DNA from: Ryuthela nishihirai
Taxonomy: Eukaryota; Arthropoda; Arachnida; Araneae; Heptathelidae
Length of the DNA stretch: 64,000 nt
Assembly (NCBI GenBank): GCA_038380435.1
Contig: JAWZYU010000019.1
Location: 30,157,801 to 30,221,800 of the forward strand
Direction of reading: 5' to 3'
The notes under the pieces are model-generated. The model searched no databases. It worked only from the letters and a program-made list of their open reading frames with translations, and had not been told where the DNA came from. Positions 9,888 through 20,939 of the stretch are shown in pieces. The position numbers were made by a program, and so were the translations under genes. Each line of letters opens with the position of its first letter. Positions within the stretch are counted from its first letter, which is position 1.

Positions 9888-12142
9888 GTAACTGACGCCG
9901 CAATGCGAATTTCATTAGCGTCTTCACGTTCGCTGGTAAACGGTGGAAGAGACGATTTTTACAAACTGTGAGAGCGTTTGTAGATTAATAATTACTGCAA
10001 TAGCTGATTTTTCTTCGAGTAGCGTTACTTCCAATGCATCATGTACTGAGGATACACTGGTAATAAGTATTTTTAAACCATGTCGCGTAATGAATATACT
10101 TACGGAGAGTAATGAATTGAGACAAACGTAAAACCACTTTCCAAGATGTCCTGAAGCGGAAGCACAGATATCTGATGGCATCACCCCATTGGAGACTAAT
10201 ACGCTTAACTCTTGAAGGTTTAGGGTGCATAATTTCAAAAGTCTACATGGGGTACATTGAAACGCTGACCTATCATAAAGAGTAGAATTGGGAATGGGGA
10301 GAACAGTCTCTGGACTTGTAAAAATTTCGGTTTCTAAAGCAGCGGTCAAAGCTGCGAGTGGGTTTTCATGTTGTAAGATTCAATATGAAAGCAGCACAGA
10401 TCCAAGATTCATCCGTCAATAAAACATGGTCAGTACCGAATGCTGGGGTCTTTTAGGTCGCCAGACCCTATTCAGAAAAAATATCTGGCAACGATTTTTT
10501 TAGAAATTAGTGATCTGGCAACCTTCGTGTCACGTGATTACAGAATTCAGGAAAAATATCTGGAGCGTGTACAGCAACTGTAGACACTCCAGTTACCATT
10601 CACAGCACGAGTTACTGTTCACAGCATTACATTTCAATATTTTTCATCATGACGAATAAAAACAGATTTTTTTTCCTTTTATTAATTTTTCACTCAATAG
10701 CATTTTTTCATTTTCTGCGGGACAGTTACTGCAGGATAGTCCTTATTCTAGTGAAGGTCCAACTCGCAAAATATGGGGACCTTGTTCAAGGATTGCATCA
10801 ACAATTCAGCGAGGGGTTGCCACCCAAAGTTTAGCTGGACTTGGCAAATTTCAGATGAACATTGACACCAAGGTAGCGGGTTCAAATCACTGCGTCGGGA
10901 AGGAATTTTTTTTTAAATGCAGGACGTTGGATGACACCGATTAAATGCGCCTAGAGAAAACTGATTTACCACGTGAAGGGTCGGCCAGGGGTTTTTAATG
11001 ATGAGGAGCGATGTTTTTGATAAGTGTTTAATTACTAAGGAATAAGAATTGGTAATACAGGGAATAAACAACTTTGGGAGTTGATTTTATGTGAGTGACT
11101 GCTACCGAAAGGTTTGCAATTATTTAGAGACCTGCATTAGGCATTCTGAGTGTCACCATTCAAAAAGAGTTTAGTGGACTTGTAAAAGGATAGAAACCAA
11201 GGGAGTTTGCGATGAGTTTTTTAAATACAGGAGATGTACTAAAATGTGCATTGGACGCCACCAATTAAATTTTTAGCGAGGGGAGGAGACAGTTTTGATA
11301 AGTGTTTAATTAATAAGGAATAAATACATAGAATATACAACTTTGGGAGTTGATTTTATGTGAGGAACTGCTTTTGCAATTATTTAGAGACTTGCATCAT
11401 CCCTTTCTGCACGAGGTTGCCACCCAAAGTTTTGCAATTATTCTGAGGCTTGCATCAACCGATCGTTGCCATCCCAAAGTTTAGTTAGACTTGGAAAACG
11501 AACGTGGATATCGTGGGAGTTTGTGAAGTTTAATAAAGGGGTAGAACTTTTGATAAGGGGTTTTTAATGAGGAGGGAGTCTGGGAATAATTACGACTAAA
11601 ATAGAGGTTTTTCTAAGAATAGTACTCCTCATAGTCACTAGATGGCGTCAGGGGTTAAAAAAAAGGGGGGGAAGTTTTTTTTAATAAAGGGGGAGAATTT
11701 TTAATAAAGGAGTCAAAAATCGGGAAATTAGAGATAAATAGAGGTTTTTCCGAAAATAGTACTCTTCATAGTCACCAGATGGTGCCAGGGGTTAAAGGGG
11801 GAAGGGGGTTTTAATAAAAGGGGAGTCAAAAATCGGGAAATTAGAGCTAAAATAGAGTTTTTTACGAAAAGAGTACTCCTCATTGTCGCCAGATGGCGCC
11901 ACGGCTTAAAGGGGGGGAGGAAGGGGTTTTTAATAAAGGGGAGGAATTTTTAATAAATGGGGTTTTCTAATAAAGGGGGATTAATTAATTGTTAATTAAT
12001 TATTAATTATGAATTTTGAATATTAATAAATAAGCGTGGTCGGTTATGAATATTATAAGGGGCGTGGCCTGAAGTGATCGTGGTCGGTGACGTCATAGGG
12101 GGAAAGCACTAGTGGGGGGTCCCAAGTTGGCAGGACACTACT
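9888..12142 (-). repeat. Right terminal inverted repeat of the foldback element
   Basis: This is an inverted copy of 3612-5749 with three, not two, ~115-140 bp sub-repeats marked by gatggcg or gatggtg (about 11641, 11778, 11892). The extra unit accounts for its roughly 117-bp greater length. The ends and order of the blocks match the left arm. Confidence 0.9.
9924..10349 (-). other. Open frame inside right arm (doubtful coding)
   Basis: A 141-codon minus-strand frame has no ATG at its start; the first codon is TTG. It overlaps the same arm sequence as the 99-codon frame of the left arm. I recognise no family. It may be a remnant of an element-encoded protein or chance. Confidence 0.25.
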
Positions 12143-12205
12143 GACCTAGCTATTTAGCCCATGGAGTGCAAAAAAGTGCCGTTCAGAGGTAAAACAACCC
12201 AACCC
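12143..12205 (+). mobile_element. SINE-A copy, 3' part of the copy split by the foldback element
   Basis: The sequence resumes the SINE-A consensus with gacctagctatttagccc, then the gtgcaaaaaagtgccg block and the aaaacaacccaaccca tail. Together with 3405-3611 it makes one copy. The first six bases are the right target duplication of the foldback element. Confidence 0.9.
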
Positions 12206-13146
12206 ATTTCTTCTACTTGCTGACACCATCGCGTGCCTTTATGATTGTCGATGTCTTAATTACTGTGCGAGTTGTTAAGTTTTATCTCTGTTTTAACAGG
12301 TATACTTATGCTGGTTTAAAAAATTAAGTCTCATCCTTTAATGCGACAGGGTTTAGAATTTTGAACGACTTTGCGAATGTGGGAGATCTGGCAAAAGTGC
12401 AGCATATGGCATCGCTCTGCCTCTGCTTCTCAGCTTGTGAACGAAAAAATCAGCGATGAAAAATTGAAAGAATGAAACGATGAAAAATTTACCTTTCCAT
12501 CCGATTGAAGGAATTTTTTCAAACATGAATTTAAATATCGACGGATGAGAAATCGTGTACAAAAGTGGACGTCGTGAAGACTTTGTTGCAAGCGAAAGCA
12601 CATTTCCCTGTCTCTTGCGAAATTTTAAGTGTAAAACTTGCCTAAAATGAAAATATTTTATAGGAAACCCATTCGTGTGAAAAATGCATACACCAACAGT
12701 GATTTTTGTTAGTTAACCTGCTTATTTCATGCTTTATTTAGTGCTTCCAGATATTACGGTTATTATTATGTGCAATAATGTAAAAAATATGTTCTAAATG
12801 AAAAACAATTGAGTTGCTATTTAGCCTAATAATTTTATGAAAAGTCAGTCTTTCAGATTAAAATTTCAGACGTCTCCAGATTTTTTTTTTTAAATCCGAT
12901 TACCCTATTTTACATCGGTAGTGGCCGACTGGTTAGCGCGCTTGGCTACTGATTAAAGGATGTGACTATTACTTACTGATTGTGTTATTTTTTCTGCTTG
13001 AGGGAATATTTATTATTTTTTATTTTATATTATCCACTAGAAAAACTACGCAGTGTTGCTCAGGGCATTGTTGACGTCCGCGCTCGCTCTCATAGCCCGT
13101 TGATTCCTTTTGTTTCCGTTTCGACAAATTTAGGTCTTTTGCAATT
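12206..13146. other. Mostly unrecognised; includes a SINE-B head fragment
   Basis: This is AT-rich DNA with no recognised gene. Around 12921-12958 the words tggccgactggttagcgcg and ttggctactgat match the 5' head of SINE-B (compare 29430) and then stop, so it is a truncated fragment. Confidence 0.45.
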
Positions 13147-13158
13147 CCGAGACACTTG

Positions 13159-13535
13159 GGGATGGCTCAGTCGATAGCGCGCCAGGCTCGTAATCTGTAG
13201 TTCCCAGGTTTGAGTCCCAGCTGGGTCACCACCTACCGTTGAGAATTATCTCCGCAAAATCCCCCCCCCCCTGCCCACGGTTAGTAGGGAACACCGATGG
13301 GCTTGGAAAGGCCGCCGTCCGTCGGATGTGACGTTGCCGTGGCCCGTAGTGGGAGACCTATACTCTGTGCACGTTAAAGAACACATTGGATGGCCTTGAC
13401 GGGAGGCTACCATCTGTCTCCCAACAGCTGTTCCAGTGGGTTTCCTCCCCCAACCTTCTCTGAGCCTTCAGGGTCCATATCATCTGACCATTTAGCCCAT
13501 GGTGTGAAAAAAGTGCCGCTCAGAGGTAAAACAAC
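13159..13535 (+). mobile_element. SINE-A, full length, with 12-bp target duplication
   Basis: It has a tRNA-like head (A-box-like tggctcagtcgatagcg, B-box-like ggtttgagtcc), the body and the aaaacaac tail. It is flanked by ccgagacacttg at 13147-13158 and 13536-13547, an exact 12-bp target-site duplication typical of LINE-mediated retroposition. The sequence around the ccccccccccc run is slightly altered and there is a small insertion after the head. Confidence 0.95.
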
Positions 13536-13547
13536 CCGAGACACTTG

Positions 13548-13690
13548 TCCGATTGGTCCCAAATTTCGTAGGCGTGTTCTCCTTTTGTAACCCCATGTTC
13601 GATGAAAAAATAATGTTCGTAATTGCAATGGGACGCTTAATGTAATAACGTCTTTGGTAATGTGAAGGATCTGGCAATGGTTGGTGGCTT
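13548..13690 (+). repeat. Dispersed repeat of unknown class, copy 1
   Basis: It shares an ordered set of words with 59897-60040: cgattggtcccaaatt, ccatgtt, a gtgggacg/atgggacg word, aatgt or aatgc before ggatctg, and aatggt. The spacing is similar, so the two are old copies of one repeat. The SINE-A at 13159 inserted at its left edge. Confidence 0.5.
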
Positions 13691-14090
13691 TCGTGATTAG
13701 AAAATGCGAAAGAAGAAGCTACGAATGGCGAACGGAGGAGAAAGACGTTTTTTCCAAAATATGGATTTGTTTTTAATTATTCAACCTATCGACTTAATAT
13801 TTTGACTGTACCACCTCATAGAACTCCAAATTTTCATCTTTCTAGCACCTTTGTCTGAAGAGTTAAGGTGACTAACACACAGACACAGGGACGTTCCCAG
13901 GGGGGACTTCCCCCCAAATTCCCGTCGCCTTATCCGAAATCTCAAACTTGTCAACCTGTTTGAAATCCAAAACAGTTGTATTTATATAATTTCATTTTAT
14001 CCTCGTGGTATATGTCCGGCCATGAAAATAGACTTCAAAAACAACTGTAAAATTTTATTCCATATGGAATATAATTTGTTATACCTGAAG
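13691..14090. other. No recognisable feature
   Basis: I see only AT-rich DNA with an occasional GC-rich stretch near 13890-13925. No motif or shared repeat was found. Confidence 0.4.
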
Positions 14091-14099
14091 GAAGAAGAG

Positions 14100-14190
14100 G
14101 GACGTATGAGGGAACCATGGGAGAGGACTCATCATCATGGCATGAGGGAACCATGGGAGAGAACCATGGGAAGAGGGAACCATGGGAGAT
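14100..14190. repeat. Short tandem repeat (gagggaaccatgggaga)
   Basis: Three to four imperfect copies of gagggaaccatgggaga-like words occur, with an inserted catcatcatgg. Confidence 0.8.
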
Positions 14191-14229
14191 TCGACTCTCA
14201 TCTGAAATTCCGGGGAATGAATGGAACAG

Positions 14230-14880
14230 AAATCGCTGAAAGCGTCAATAGAGTAATTGAAACAAACTCACCAACCGAAATAGACGAGAGATTTAGGGCA
14301 ATTAGTGAATCAAAAAGAAATCGATGGTTAAGAGGGATCAATGACACAAAGAGAAATTGCTGATATAAGGGGAATCAATAAAACAAAGAGAAATCACTAA
14401 AGGTTCCATTAAATCAATTGAAACAACCTCACCAACCGAAATCGCCGAGAGATTTAAGGGAATTAGTGAAACAAAGAGAAATCGCTGAAAGAGCCAGTAG
14501 AATAATTGAAACACGCTCGCAAATCGATAACGACAAAGGTTTACGGAAATCACTTAAAAAAGAGAAATCTCTGAAAGTCCCTAGTAAAGTAATCGAAACA
14601 AACCGAAATCGTCGAAGATTTACGGGAATCAATGAAACAAAGAACAATTGCTAAAAGTTCAAAGAGAGTAATTGAAACAAACTCACCAACCGAAATCGCC
14701 GAGAGATTTAGGGGATTCAATGAAAAAAGAGAAATCCCTGAAAGCGCCAGTAGAATAATTGAAACAAATTCACCAACGATAATCGCCGGGAGATTTAGGG
14801 GTATCAGTGAAACAAAGAGGGATCGACGAATGCTCAATGAGAATAATTGATACAAACCGAAATCGCCAAGAAGTTTATGG
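14230..14880. repeat. Tandem array, ~86-bp units built from two ~43-bp halves
   Basis: The blocks attgaaacaaactcaccaac, gaaatcgccgagagattta, gaaacaaagagaaatcgctg and aaagagccagtagaata recur in order about seven to eight times. Spacings of the attgaaac anchor are near 163 (a double unit), 85, 90, 79, 86 and 89 bp. The two halves of each unit resemble each other (gaaacaaa...gaaatcgc). The period is not a multiple of three and units vary in length, so the peptide-like frames across it are unlikely to be a real protein. Confidence 0.85.
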
Positions 14881-15037
14881 GAATTTGTGGGCAAATGTGA
14901 TTATCGAATTGAGACTTCGCTTTATATCTATTCTGAAAGAATGGTTTAATGTAATGGCCTGATTTTGCTCCTTTTCTAGGATTCTTTTTAAACCTAAACA
15001 TGTCACGTGTCAGGTCACAGACAAAACCTTGACACGT

Positions 15038-15417
15038 TGGGTTGTTTTACCTCTGAGCGGCACTTTTTGCACACCATGGGCTAAATGGCCAGGTCACATG
15101 GACCGCGAAGACTCAGAGAAGGTTGGGGGAAGGAACCACTGGAACAGCTGTTGGGAGACAGATGGTAGCCTCCCATCAAGGCTATCTAGCGTGTTCTTTA
15201 ACGTTCACAGGGAATGGCTCTCCCGCACAGGGGTAAAGGGCTTAACGTCACATCCGACGGACGGCGGTCTTTCCAAGCCCATCGGTGTTCCCTACTGACC
15301 GTGGGCAAGGCTGGGAATTTTGCGGAGATAAATCTCAACCCTGATCCAGTTGGGACTCGAACCTGGGAACTACAGATTGCGAGCCTGGCGCGCTACCGAC
15401 TGAGCCACCCCGACCCA
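15038..15417 (-). mobile_element. SINE-A, full length, with 11-bp target duplication
   Basis: In plus orientation the tail (ttgggttgttttacc) is on the left and the tRNA-like head (ends gactgagccacc) on the right. It is flanked exactly by ccttgacacgt at 15027-15037 and 15418-15428. Confidence 0.95.
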
Positions 15418-15428
15418 CCTTGACACGT

Positions 15429-15834
15429 CTCAAGACCATACAAAATTTAATACCTTTCTTAAAAAAATTCTTGAAAGAGCAAAACTGAAATATAGAGATA
15501 AAATTAAACAAATTTGAATACTACAGAGAATGAAATTTTAAGAACGAAACGAAGCAACTAAAAAACACACTTCAAGAAAGTCTTGAGATAGTTCACATAA
15601 GATCTTGGAAGGAAAAACGAAATTACGTGAAAAAGAAAAGGACAATTAGCATAATATTTAATGAATACCGGAGCTACACTGATTAAAGGCAGGTTACAGA
15701 ACATAGAACAGATGAAATACACGCCGCTACCGTGTAGACGAAGTGGACAGAGCAGAGTGGTTTAATTTAAGGTACGAAAAACAAGCAGAAAGAGTGGAAT
15801 TAGCGGAAGTATGCTGAATCAATAACTCGTGTTT
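15429..15834. other. No recognisable feature
   Basis: A-rich DNA without a recognised gene or repeat. Confidence 0.4.
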
Positions 15835-16100
15835 TCTCCAAGGTTCACTATGACAGCTGTGCATCTGCTTGGCATGCTTCCAATGAGTCTATACAGTTCA
15901 TCTAGAGGAAAGAATCTCCAGACCCTTAGAGAGGAGGCAAAACAATTTATTTTTGGTTGGAGGGGATAGAGACAGGCTCATTAGACGCCACTGCTTGATA
16001 TTCTTTTCGTGTCTCGTAGGATTAAGGAATGGGGATTGTGCAGGCCATGTAGGATCAGTCATCTCTTCTTCTTCCAATGCATTCGAGATAATATAACCAA
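15835..16100 (-). pseudogene. Tc1/mariner-like transposase, degraded C-terminal relic
   Basis: On the minus strand, near 16045, a frame reads TWPAQSPFLNP, matching the WPAQSPDLNPIEH block of Tc1 transposases with D changed to F. Further along the same strand (about 15850-15900), IGSMPSRCTA resembles the conserved C-terminal SM-x-R-R-C stretch. Stops and frameshifts lie between. The catalytic glutamate region after NP is replaced. No inverted termini were located. It is a decayed fragment of a different Tc1 copy from the one at 45.2 kb. Confidence 0.55.
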
Positions 16101-16218
16101 TGTGGGATTATCCATTATCGTGTATTAGCAGAAACTATGGGACGACAGCACAGATAAAGAAATATACCGCAGACAGCAAGATGATATCGCTAAGTGGTGC
16201 TAGTTATAATGAAGAGTT

Positions 16219-16596
16219 TGGTTGTTTTATCTTTAAACTGCACTTTTTTGTACATGCTGAGCTAAATAACTAGGTCACAAGGGCCCCAAGGATCAGAGTT
16301 GGTTGGGGAAGGGGATCCACTGGACAGCTGTTGGGAGATAAATGGGAACCTTCCGTCAAGGCCGTCCGTGTATTCTTTAACGTGCGCAGAGTATGGCTCT
16401 CCTTCATATGGGGCCACTGTTTAACATTCCATCCGAGGACGGTGACCATTGCAAACCCATTGGTGTCTCCTTTGTGACTGATGGCAGGATGGGAGTTTAG
16501 GGGAGATAAATCTCAATGCTGGCACATTTGGGAATCGAACCTGGTAACTGCTGATTACAAACTTCGAGGCTGCACAGACTGATGCAACCCTCCACC
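16219..16596 (-). mobile_element. SINE-A, diverged full-length copy
   Basis: The tail (ggttgttttatc) is at the left and a degraded tRNA-like head (cagactgatgcaaccc) at the right. The body is recognisable throughout but has many substitutions, so this is an old insertion. Confidence 0.85.
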
Positions 16597-16879
16597 TCAA
16601 TCCGCTATAATGAAAAAACTGAAGTTAGTTTATGACCCGTGGGAAATTTATTCTCATACCATGACAAATCCTTCTGTGGATATGTAAAAATGTTTTGAAT
16701 AAGTCGGAAATGTCTTCCAAGTCCAGAAAATGCGCAGATATACAGTGATTCTAAATATGCATACATCTTTTTTTAGGAAAAAATAAAGATGGTGCACTAT
16801 TACATTATCACAAGGTAGGAGAGTTTCTCATTGCTCATTTACCTGGAAGATGGATAGGAAGAAAAGGCGGTGTTGAGTG

Positions 16880-17010
16880 TCCACCCCACTTTCCTGATAA
16901 GTGCGAAAACAGGTGTGAAGTCTGCCACATTTTCACGATATATGCGAAAACGTATATGGAGTCTCCACCCTGCTTCCTGATAAGTGTGAAAACCGATTTG
17001 GAGTGTCTAC
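16880..17010. repeat. Short tandem array, ~42-bp units
   Basis: About three units share gagtgtccacccc or gagtctccaccc, then cctgataagtg and gaaaac. It abuts a SINE-B copy whose usual head is missing. Confidence 0.65.
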
Positions 17011-17011
17011 T

Positions 17012-17195
17012 CCGTTTCCCAGTAGATTTCTACATATTGGATACCTTAAATTCGAACCCCAGGTAAGGTATGAATGTTTGTATTGTTTTTCTTTTGAGCT
17101 CCCGCAATCCTCGCAGACCATCTGCTATACCGTATAAACTGACAGGCTGCTGTCAAACCTCTGTAACAAGCAGCTGCTTGAGGGGATATTTAATT
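17012..17195 (+). mobile_element. SINE-B, diverged copy
   Basis: B-box-like aattcgaaccccaggtaagg, the body (gctcccgcaatcctcgcaga, aaactgacaggctgctgtc) and the hallmark caagcagctgcttgaggg are present. The 5' part of the head is poorly preserved or replaced by the neighbouring 42-bp repeats. Confidence 0.8.
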
Positions 17196-18085
17196 CATAT
17201 AAAGAATACTGTGTATGCTAGGAACTCTACAACTCTGGATTAACTGAAAGCCGATGGATGGAATTTCGTTACTGTTAATCCACCAACAACATACATCAAT
17301 GTCAGTCAGTTCCGAGTCATTGTCGACTGCTCATTGTGGCTGATGGCGTACATTTGTAGCATTTGATACTATAAGATAAATTCCTAAACAAGGAATATAC
17401 CTAAACAATTTTCAGGCTCAAAAATAAGTGAATAAAATATGTATGCGTTTTTGGGAGAATACTTTGTACGACCATCTACTGTTCAGAAAAGGTTTTCTAA
17501 CTTGATACAAGTAATCTCTAGATTCAATAACGTTTTATCCTATTTCATACGTATTACAATACATTTTACCCTCTTTCATCATACATTTAATTTGACCCCA
17601 AAAGTTGTAGGAACTATCGATAGTCGGTTTCAAATGTTAATGCGCTACAATTAATATTGAACTTTGACAAACAAGAAACAGAACAATTGCATAAATGAAA
17701 TTCAAAACTTTCTAAAGAAATAAAGGAAATTTTTACTGCAAATTTAATATACATACTGCTAGACAAATTAAATAATTTTTTGTGTCAGTAGAAATCTGAT
17801 CCCTTACACTAGAATACCTTTTATTCGATCACTCATTTTTAATACCCGTTTTTGAATTTTTATGTATTACTGGTTATGTTTTGTCGTATTTGATGTTTTA
17901 CTTGTTACTTTTGTATTTCACACCTGTTGCATTTTGCTGTTTACAGGATCCTCTACACCAATTGTTAATTTTGATCTTATTCAATTGTTGATTCTTTTTT
18001 TATACAGGGTTTTTTATGCCCGTTGTTTTGCACTTTTGTTGACTTTTTGTAGTGTCTTTTACTATTTTGCATTAACTTCAGTTGT
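17196..18085. other. No recognisable feature
   Basis: AT- and T-rich DNA. Open frames here are T-rich and hydrophobic by composition, with no recognisable domain. Confidence 0.4.
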
Positions 18086-18437
18086 GGGGTTGTTTTACCT
18101 CGATTTTTCACACAATGGGCTAAATGGCCATAGCACAAGAACCCTGAGGACTTAGAGAAGGTTGGGAACCCACTTCAGAGTTGTTAGAAGACGGGTGTCA
18201 GCCTCCCTTCAAGACCATCCAGTGTATTCCTTAACATTCACAGGTATGGTTCTCCCGCGTACGGCCATGGTTTAACGTCCCATCCAACGGACGGCAGCCT
18301 TACTAAGCCCACTGGTGTCCCCTACTGGCAGAGGGCATGGCCGGGAATTTTTGCAGAGATAAATCACAACGCTGGCCTAAGTGGGACTCGAACCTGGGAA
18401 CTGCAGATTATGAGCCTGGTGCGCTGAACCGCCCCAT
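18086..18437 (-). mobile_element. SINE-A, diverged copy
   Basis: It runs from ggggttgttttacc to gcgctgaaccgcccc. A few bases of the A-box region are deleted near the head end. No clear target duplication was found. Confidence 0.85.
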
Positions 18438-18638
18438 TTGTAAGTGGGTTTAAATTATTTTCATTTGTTTATTCTTTACTGCGGTAGTACTTATTTAAGT
18501 AATATGAAATCTGTAGGTCAGGTTCAGAGCCACGTTATAAGAAGTATTGCCAGAGAAAGAAAATATGACAGCACTAGAAACCTTTATAAAGGTTTAGTTA
18601 TTTTTCCTGTATGAAAATTTTATGTATTCAAGTTCCTA

Positions 18639-18884
18639 TTGCATTTGTTTGGAAACTGGGATAAACAAATTTTAATAACATCAGTTTATGGAAGTAGCAA
18701 GCACTCTAATATTCATCTTTCTAAGCGTACAAAAACTTTCATTCAGAGGCATTTCGCCTACAGAGCTCCTAAAATATTCATTAAAATGACAGAAGGTTTT
18801 AAAATTGAAAGAAATCTTCAGAAGTTTGGTAAAAAACTAGGAATTTGGTTGCGTAATGCACATGATACAGAAGTGTTACTCTGA
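18639..18884 (+). pseudogene. Probable LINE reverse-transcriptase C-terminus (CR1/jockey-type)
   Basis: The frame (about 81 residues) includes RTKTFIQRHFAYRAPKIF, which fits the RT-x-x-x...F-x-Y-x-AP-x-x-(W/F)N box found near the C-terminus of many CR1- and jockey-type ORF2 proteins. It ends with a K-F-x-K-K-L stretch and stop. Downstream lies an untranslated tail ending near 19110 in aaataaattgactgattgat, a repeat-like 3' end also seen in such LINEs. Nothing of the polymerase core lies upstream, so the copy is strongly 5'-truncated. The clade is uncertain. Confidence 0.5.
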
Positions 18885-19180
18885 CAATTGTTGTATAATA
18901 TTCAATTAATTATATTTCAATTGTAATTAGATCACTCAATAAAGTAATAGCACTTCATAAAAAAAAATTGTGCCTTGTATAAAATGATTCTTATCAACGG
19001 CGAATTTGAAACTCTTGGGGATAGTCTTTTACCAGCTATAAAATGTAAGTGTGTTTCTTGACAGTATTTTTTCTGGAAATAAATTGACTGATTGATTACC
19101 TTGTTTGGAGTAATATAAACTTAGTTTATATCCTTGCACCATAAAACACAAAGTAAATAACCTACCAAATCACTAGACAG

Positions 19181-19562
19181 TGGGCGGTGGCTCAGTCGGT
19201 AGCGTGTCAGGCTCGTAATCTGTAGTTCCCAGGTTCGAGTCCCAGCTGGGTCAGCGTTGAAATTTATCTCCGCAAAATTTCCCCCTCTGTCCATGGTCAG
19301 TAGGGAACACCGATGGGCTTAGGAAAGGCCACCGTCCGTCGGATGGGACGTTAAGCCGTGGCCCCGTGTGCGGGAGAGCCATACCCTCTGCACGTTAAAG
19401 AACACGCTGGATAGCCTTGATGGGAGACTACCATCTGTCTCCCAACAGCTGTTCCAGTGAGTCCCCTCCCCCAACCTTCTCTGAGTCTTCGGGGTCCACG
19501 TGACCTGGCCATTTTAGCCCATGGTGTGCAAAAAAGTGCCGCTCAGAGGTAAAACAACCAAA
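19181..19562 (+). mobile_element. SINE-A, full length, with 10-bp target duplication
   Basis: It has an intact tRNA-like head (ggctcagtcggtagcg, ggttcgagtcccagctgggt), body and aaaacaacc tail. It is flanked by cactagacag at 19171-19180 and 19563-19572. Confidence 0.95.
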
Positions 19563-19572
19563 CACTAGACAG

Positions 19573-20254
19573 CCGAATGCAATGCCCCGTACTTTGTAAT
19601 AGCAATATTTTCGTGATGAAATGCAAATGAAGATTAATTAAACTTTGAAGAGGATCTCAAATCAAATGATCTAAATCTCAGTTCTCAATAATAAAGAATT
19701 ATGGAAGTTTAAATTTTCAACAACAGCAATGCCATTCATAAAAACTATAGAGCTCCTAAAAATTCCTTTTGAATTCCTTGACAAACAACTTGCATCAGAA
19801 GTTATTAAAGTTTAAATACATTATAAAATAAATGCTTACTTTGGAAATTAATGAAAGAAAATTTTTTTTAAATATCTGTCATTTACTTATAGTGGTGAAA
19901 GCAGATTTTATTTCTTACCGGGACGCTTCAAAGCATAGCTATTATGTGAAAACTGTATGTGACTGCTTGTATGTGATATGTAATGTGATACAGGCAATCA
20001 CTCCACTGACGTCATCTTACAGGGGTAATAAAGTGAAGTGTATGGGGAAGAAAGTACAGTGAACCTGTGTGTCCTATTTCTTCCTATGTTTTCTTTAAAT
20101 AGTGAAAATTTAGGGGTTTTTAATATGAAATAAATATTAATATACCTGAATTCTTGCTGATTCCGTTGTATTCACGGATTTCGGACTTATTTAAATAATA
20201 ATAACAAGATGTAGGTTTGTTATCTACTCGTAGTTAGGCATAAACTGGAAAGAG
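19573..20254. other. No recognisable feature
   Basis: AT-rich DNA with short open frames and no family motif. Confidence 0.4.
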
Positions 20255-20939
20255 ATCTGTGTACCAATCCCCAGTGATGATGTACAGAACCGGCCAGGTC
20301 TAGCACCTAATGTCCGACTCCGCCTTCTCGTGGTGCAAGCCTTTAGTACTTTTCAAAAGAGATATTCTCTGTTAGAAGGGAACGGAACTGGAGAGCTGTC
20401 AGATCAGTGTGGAGTACTGATCTAATTATCTATGGCCACCTTTTTTCTGCTCTGCTGAGGAGTGATCAACTTCACAAGGTCCTGGCGCTGACCATTTATA
20501 CCCACTAGACTGGACTGGTTTACGATTTTGAGCTTGATTTTGAATCTCGGACATGTTGCACTTGTGACCTCTGTTGAAGGAGAATCTGCCACTGCGTTTT
20601 CTGCTTCCTTGTGGGTTGCCAGCCCTTAGTGAACAGAGGCACGGGATATCTTATATCAGCTCGTGGATAATCCTAATAAGAGGTTACAGCAGGTGCTTGA
20701 ACCCTCAATTAGCTAGACGGCATCGTCAATCCTAAACTAGAGTATTGTGTTTCAGGTAGGCCTTATGGCTCTTGAAAAGGTGGTGCGTGAAGTTTCTACC
20801 ATCATGGGTTACTTCAACCTTTAGCGATGAGGGAATAGGTCTTTTCCCCATGCCTGCGATCAGGAGGCTGTTTGATATTGTTGTCCCTATCTCTCTCAAT
20901 AAACCTGGTTTCTTTAAAATCCTACTATCATTTTCGCTT

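Larger units (their letters stand above)
3612..12142. mobile_element. Large foldback-type element with ~2.1-2.25 kb terminal inverted repeats
   Basis: The sequence begins agtagtatcctgcc and ends with the reverse complement of agtagtgtcctgcc. The left arm (3612-5749) and right arm (9888-12142) are inverted copies along their whole length. Sampled stretches show about 5 substitutions in 260 bp and about 9 in 320 bp (2-3%). The right arm continues inward into a further inverted match (9636-9883 with 7732-7985). The element is inserted in a SINE-A with a 6-bp duplication (gacctg/gaccta), so its edges are well defined. The arms contain direct sub-repeats, a hallmark of foldback elements. I recognise no transposase. 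Drosophila FB elements have a similar build but a 9-bp duplication. Polintons have 6-bp duplications but carry polymerase and integrase genes that I do not see. The family is unassigned. Confidence 0.85.

Noticed and set aside
3612..12142. Polinton/Maverick element, suggested by the 6-bp duplication, AG...CT ends and long inverted repeats
   Set aside because: No polymerase, integrase, protease or capsid-like frame is visible, and the element is shorter than usual. A deleted derivative cannot be excluded, but nothing positive supports it.
14022..14363. A secreted or repeat protein from the 113-codon frame with MREPWERT repeats
   Set aside because: It crosses a short tandem repeat and the ~86-bp array, whose period is not a multiple of three. 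The frame is not maintained.
17862..18155. A hydrophobic membrane protein
   Set aside because: The hydrophobicity follows from T-rich composition, and the frame ends inside a SINE-A.
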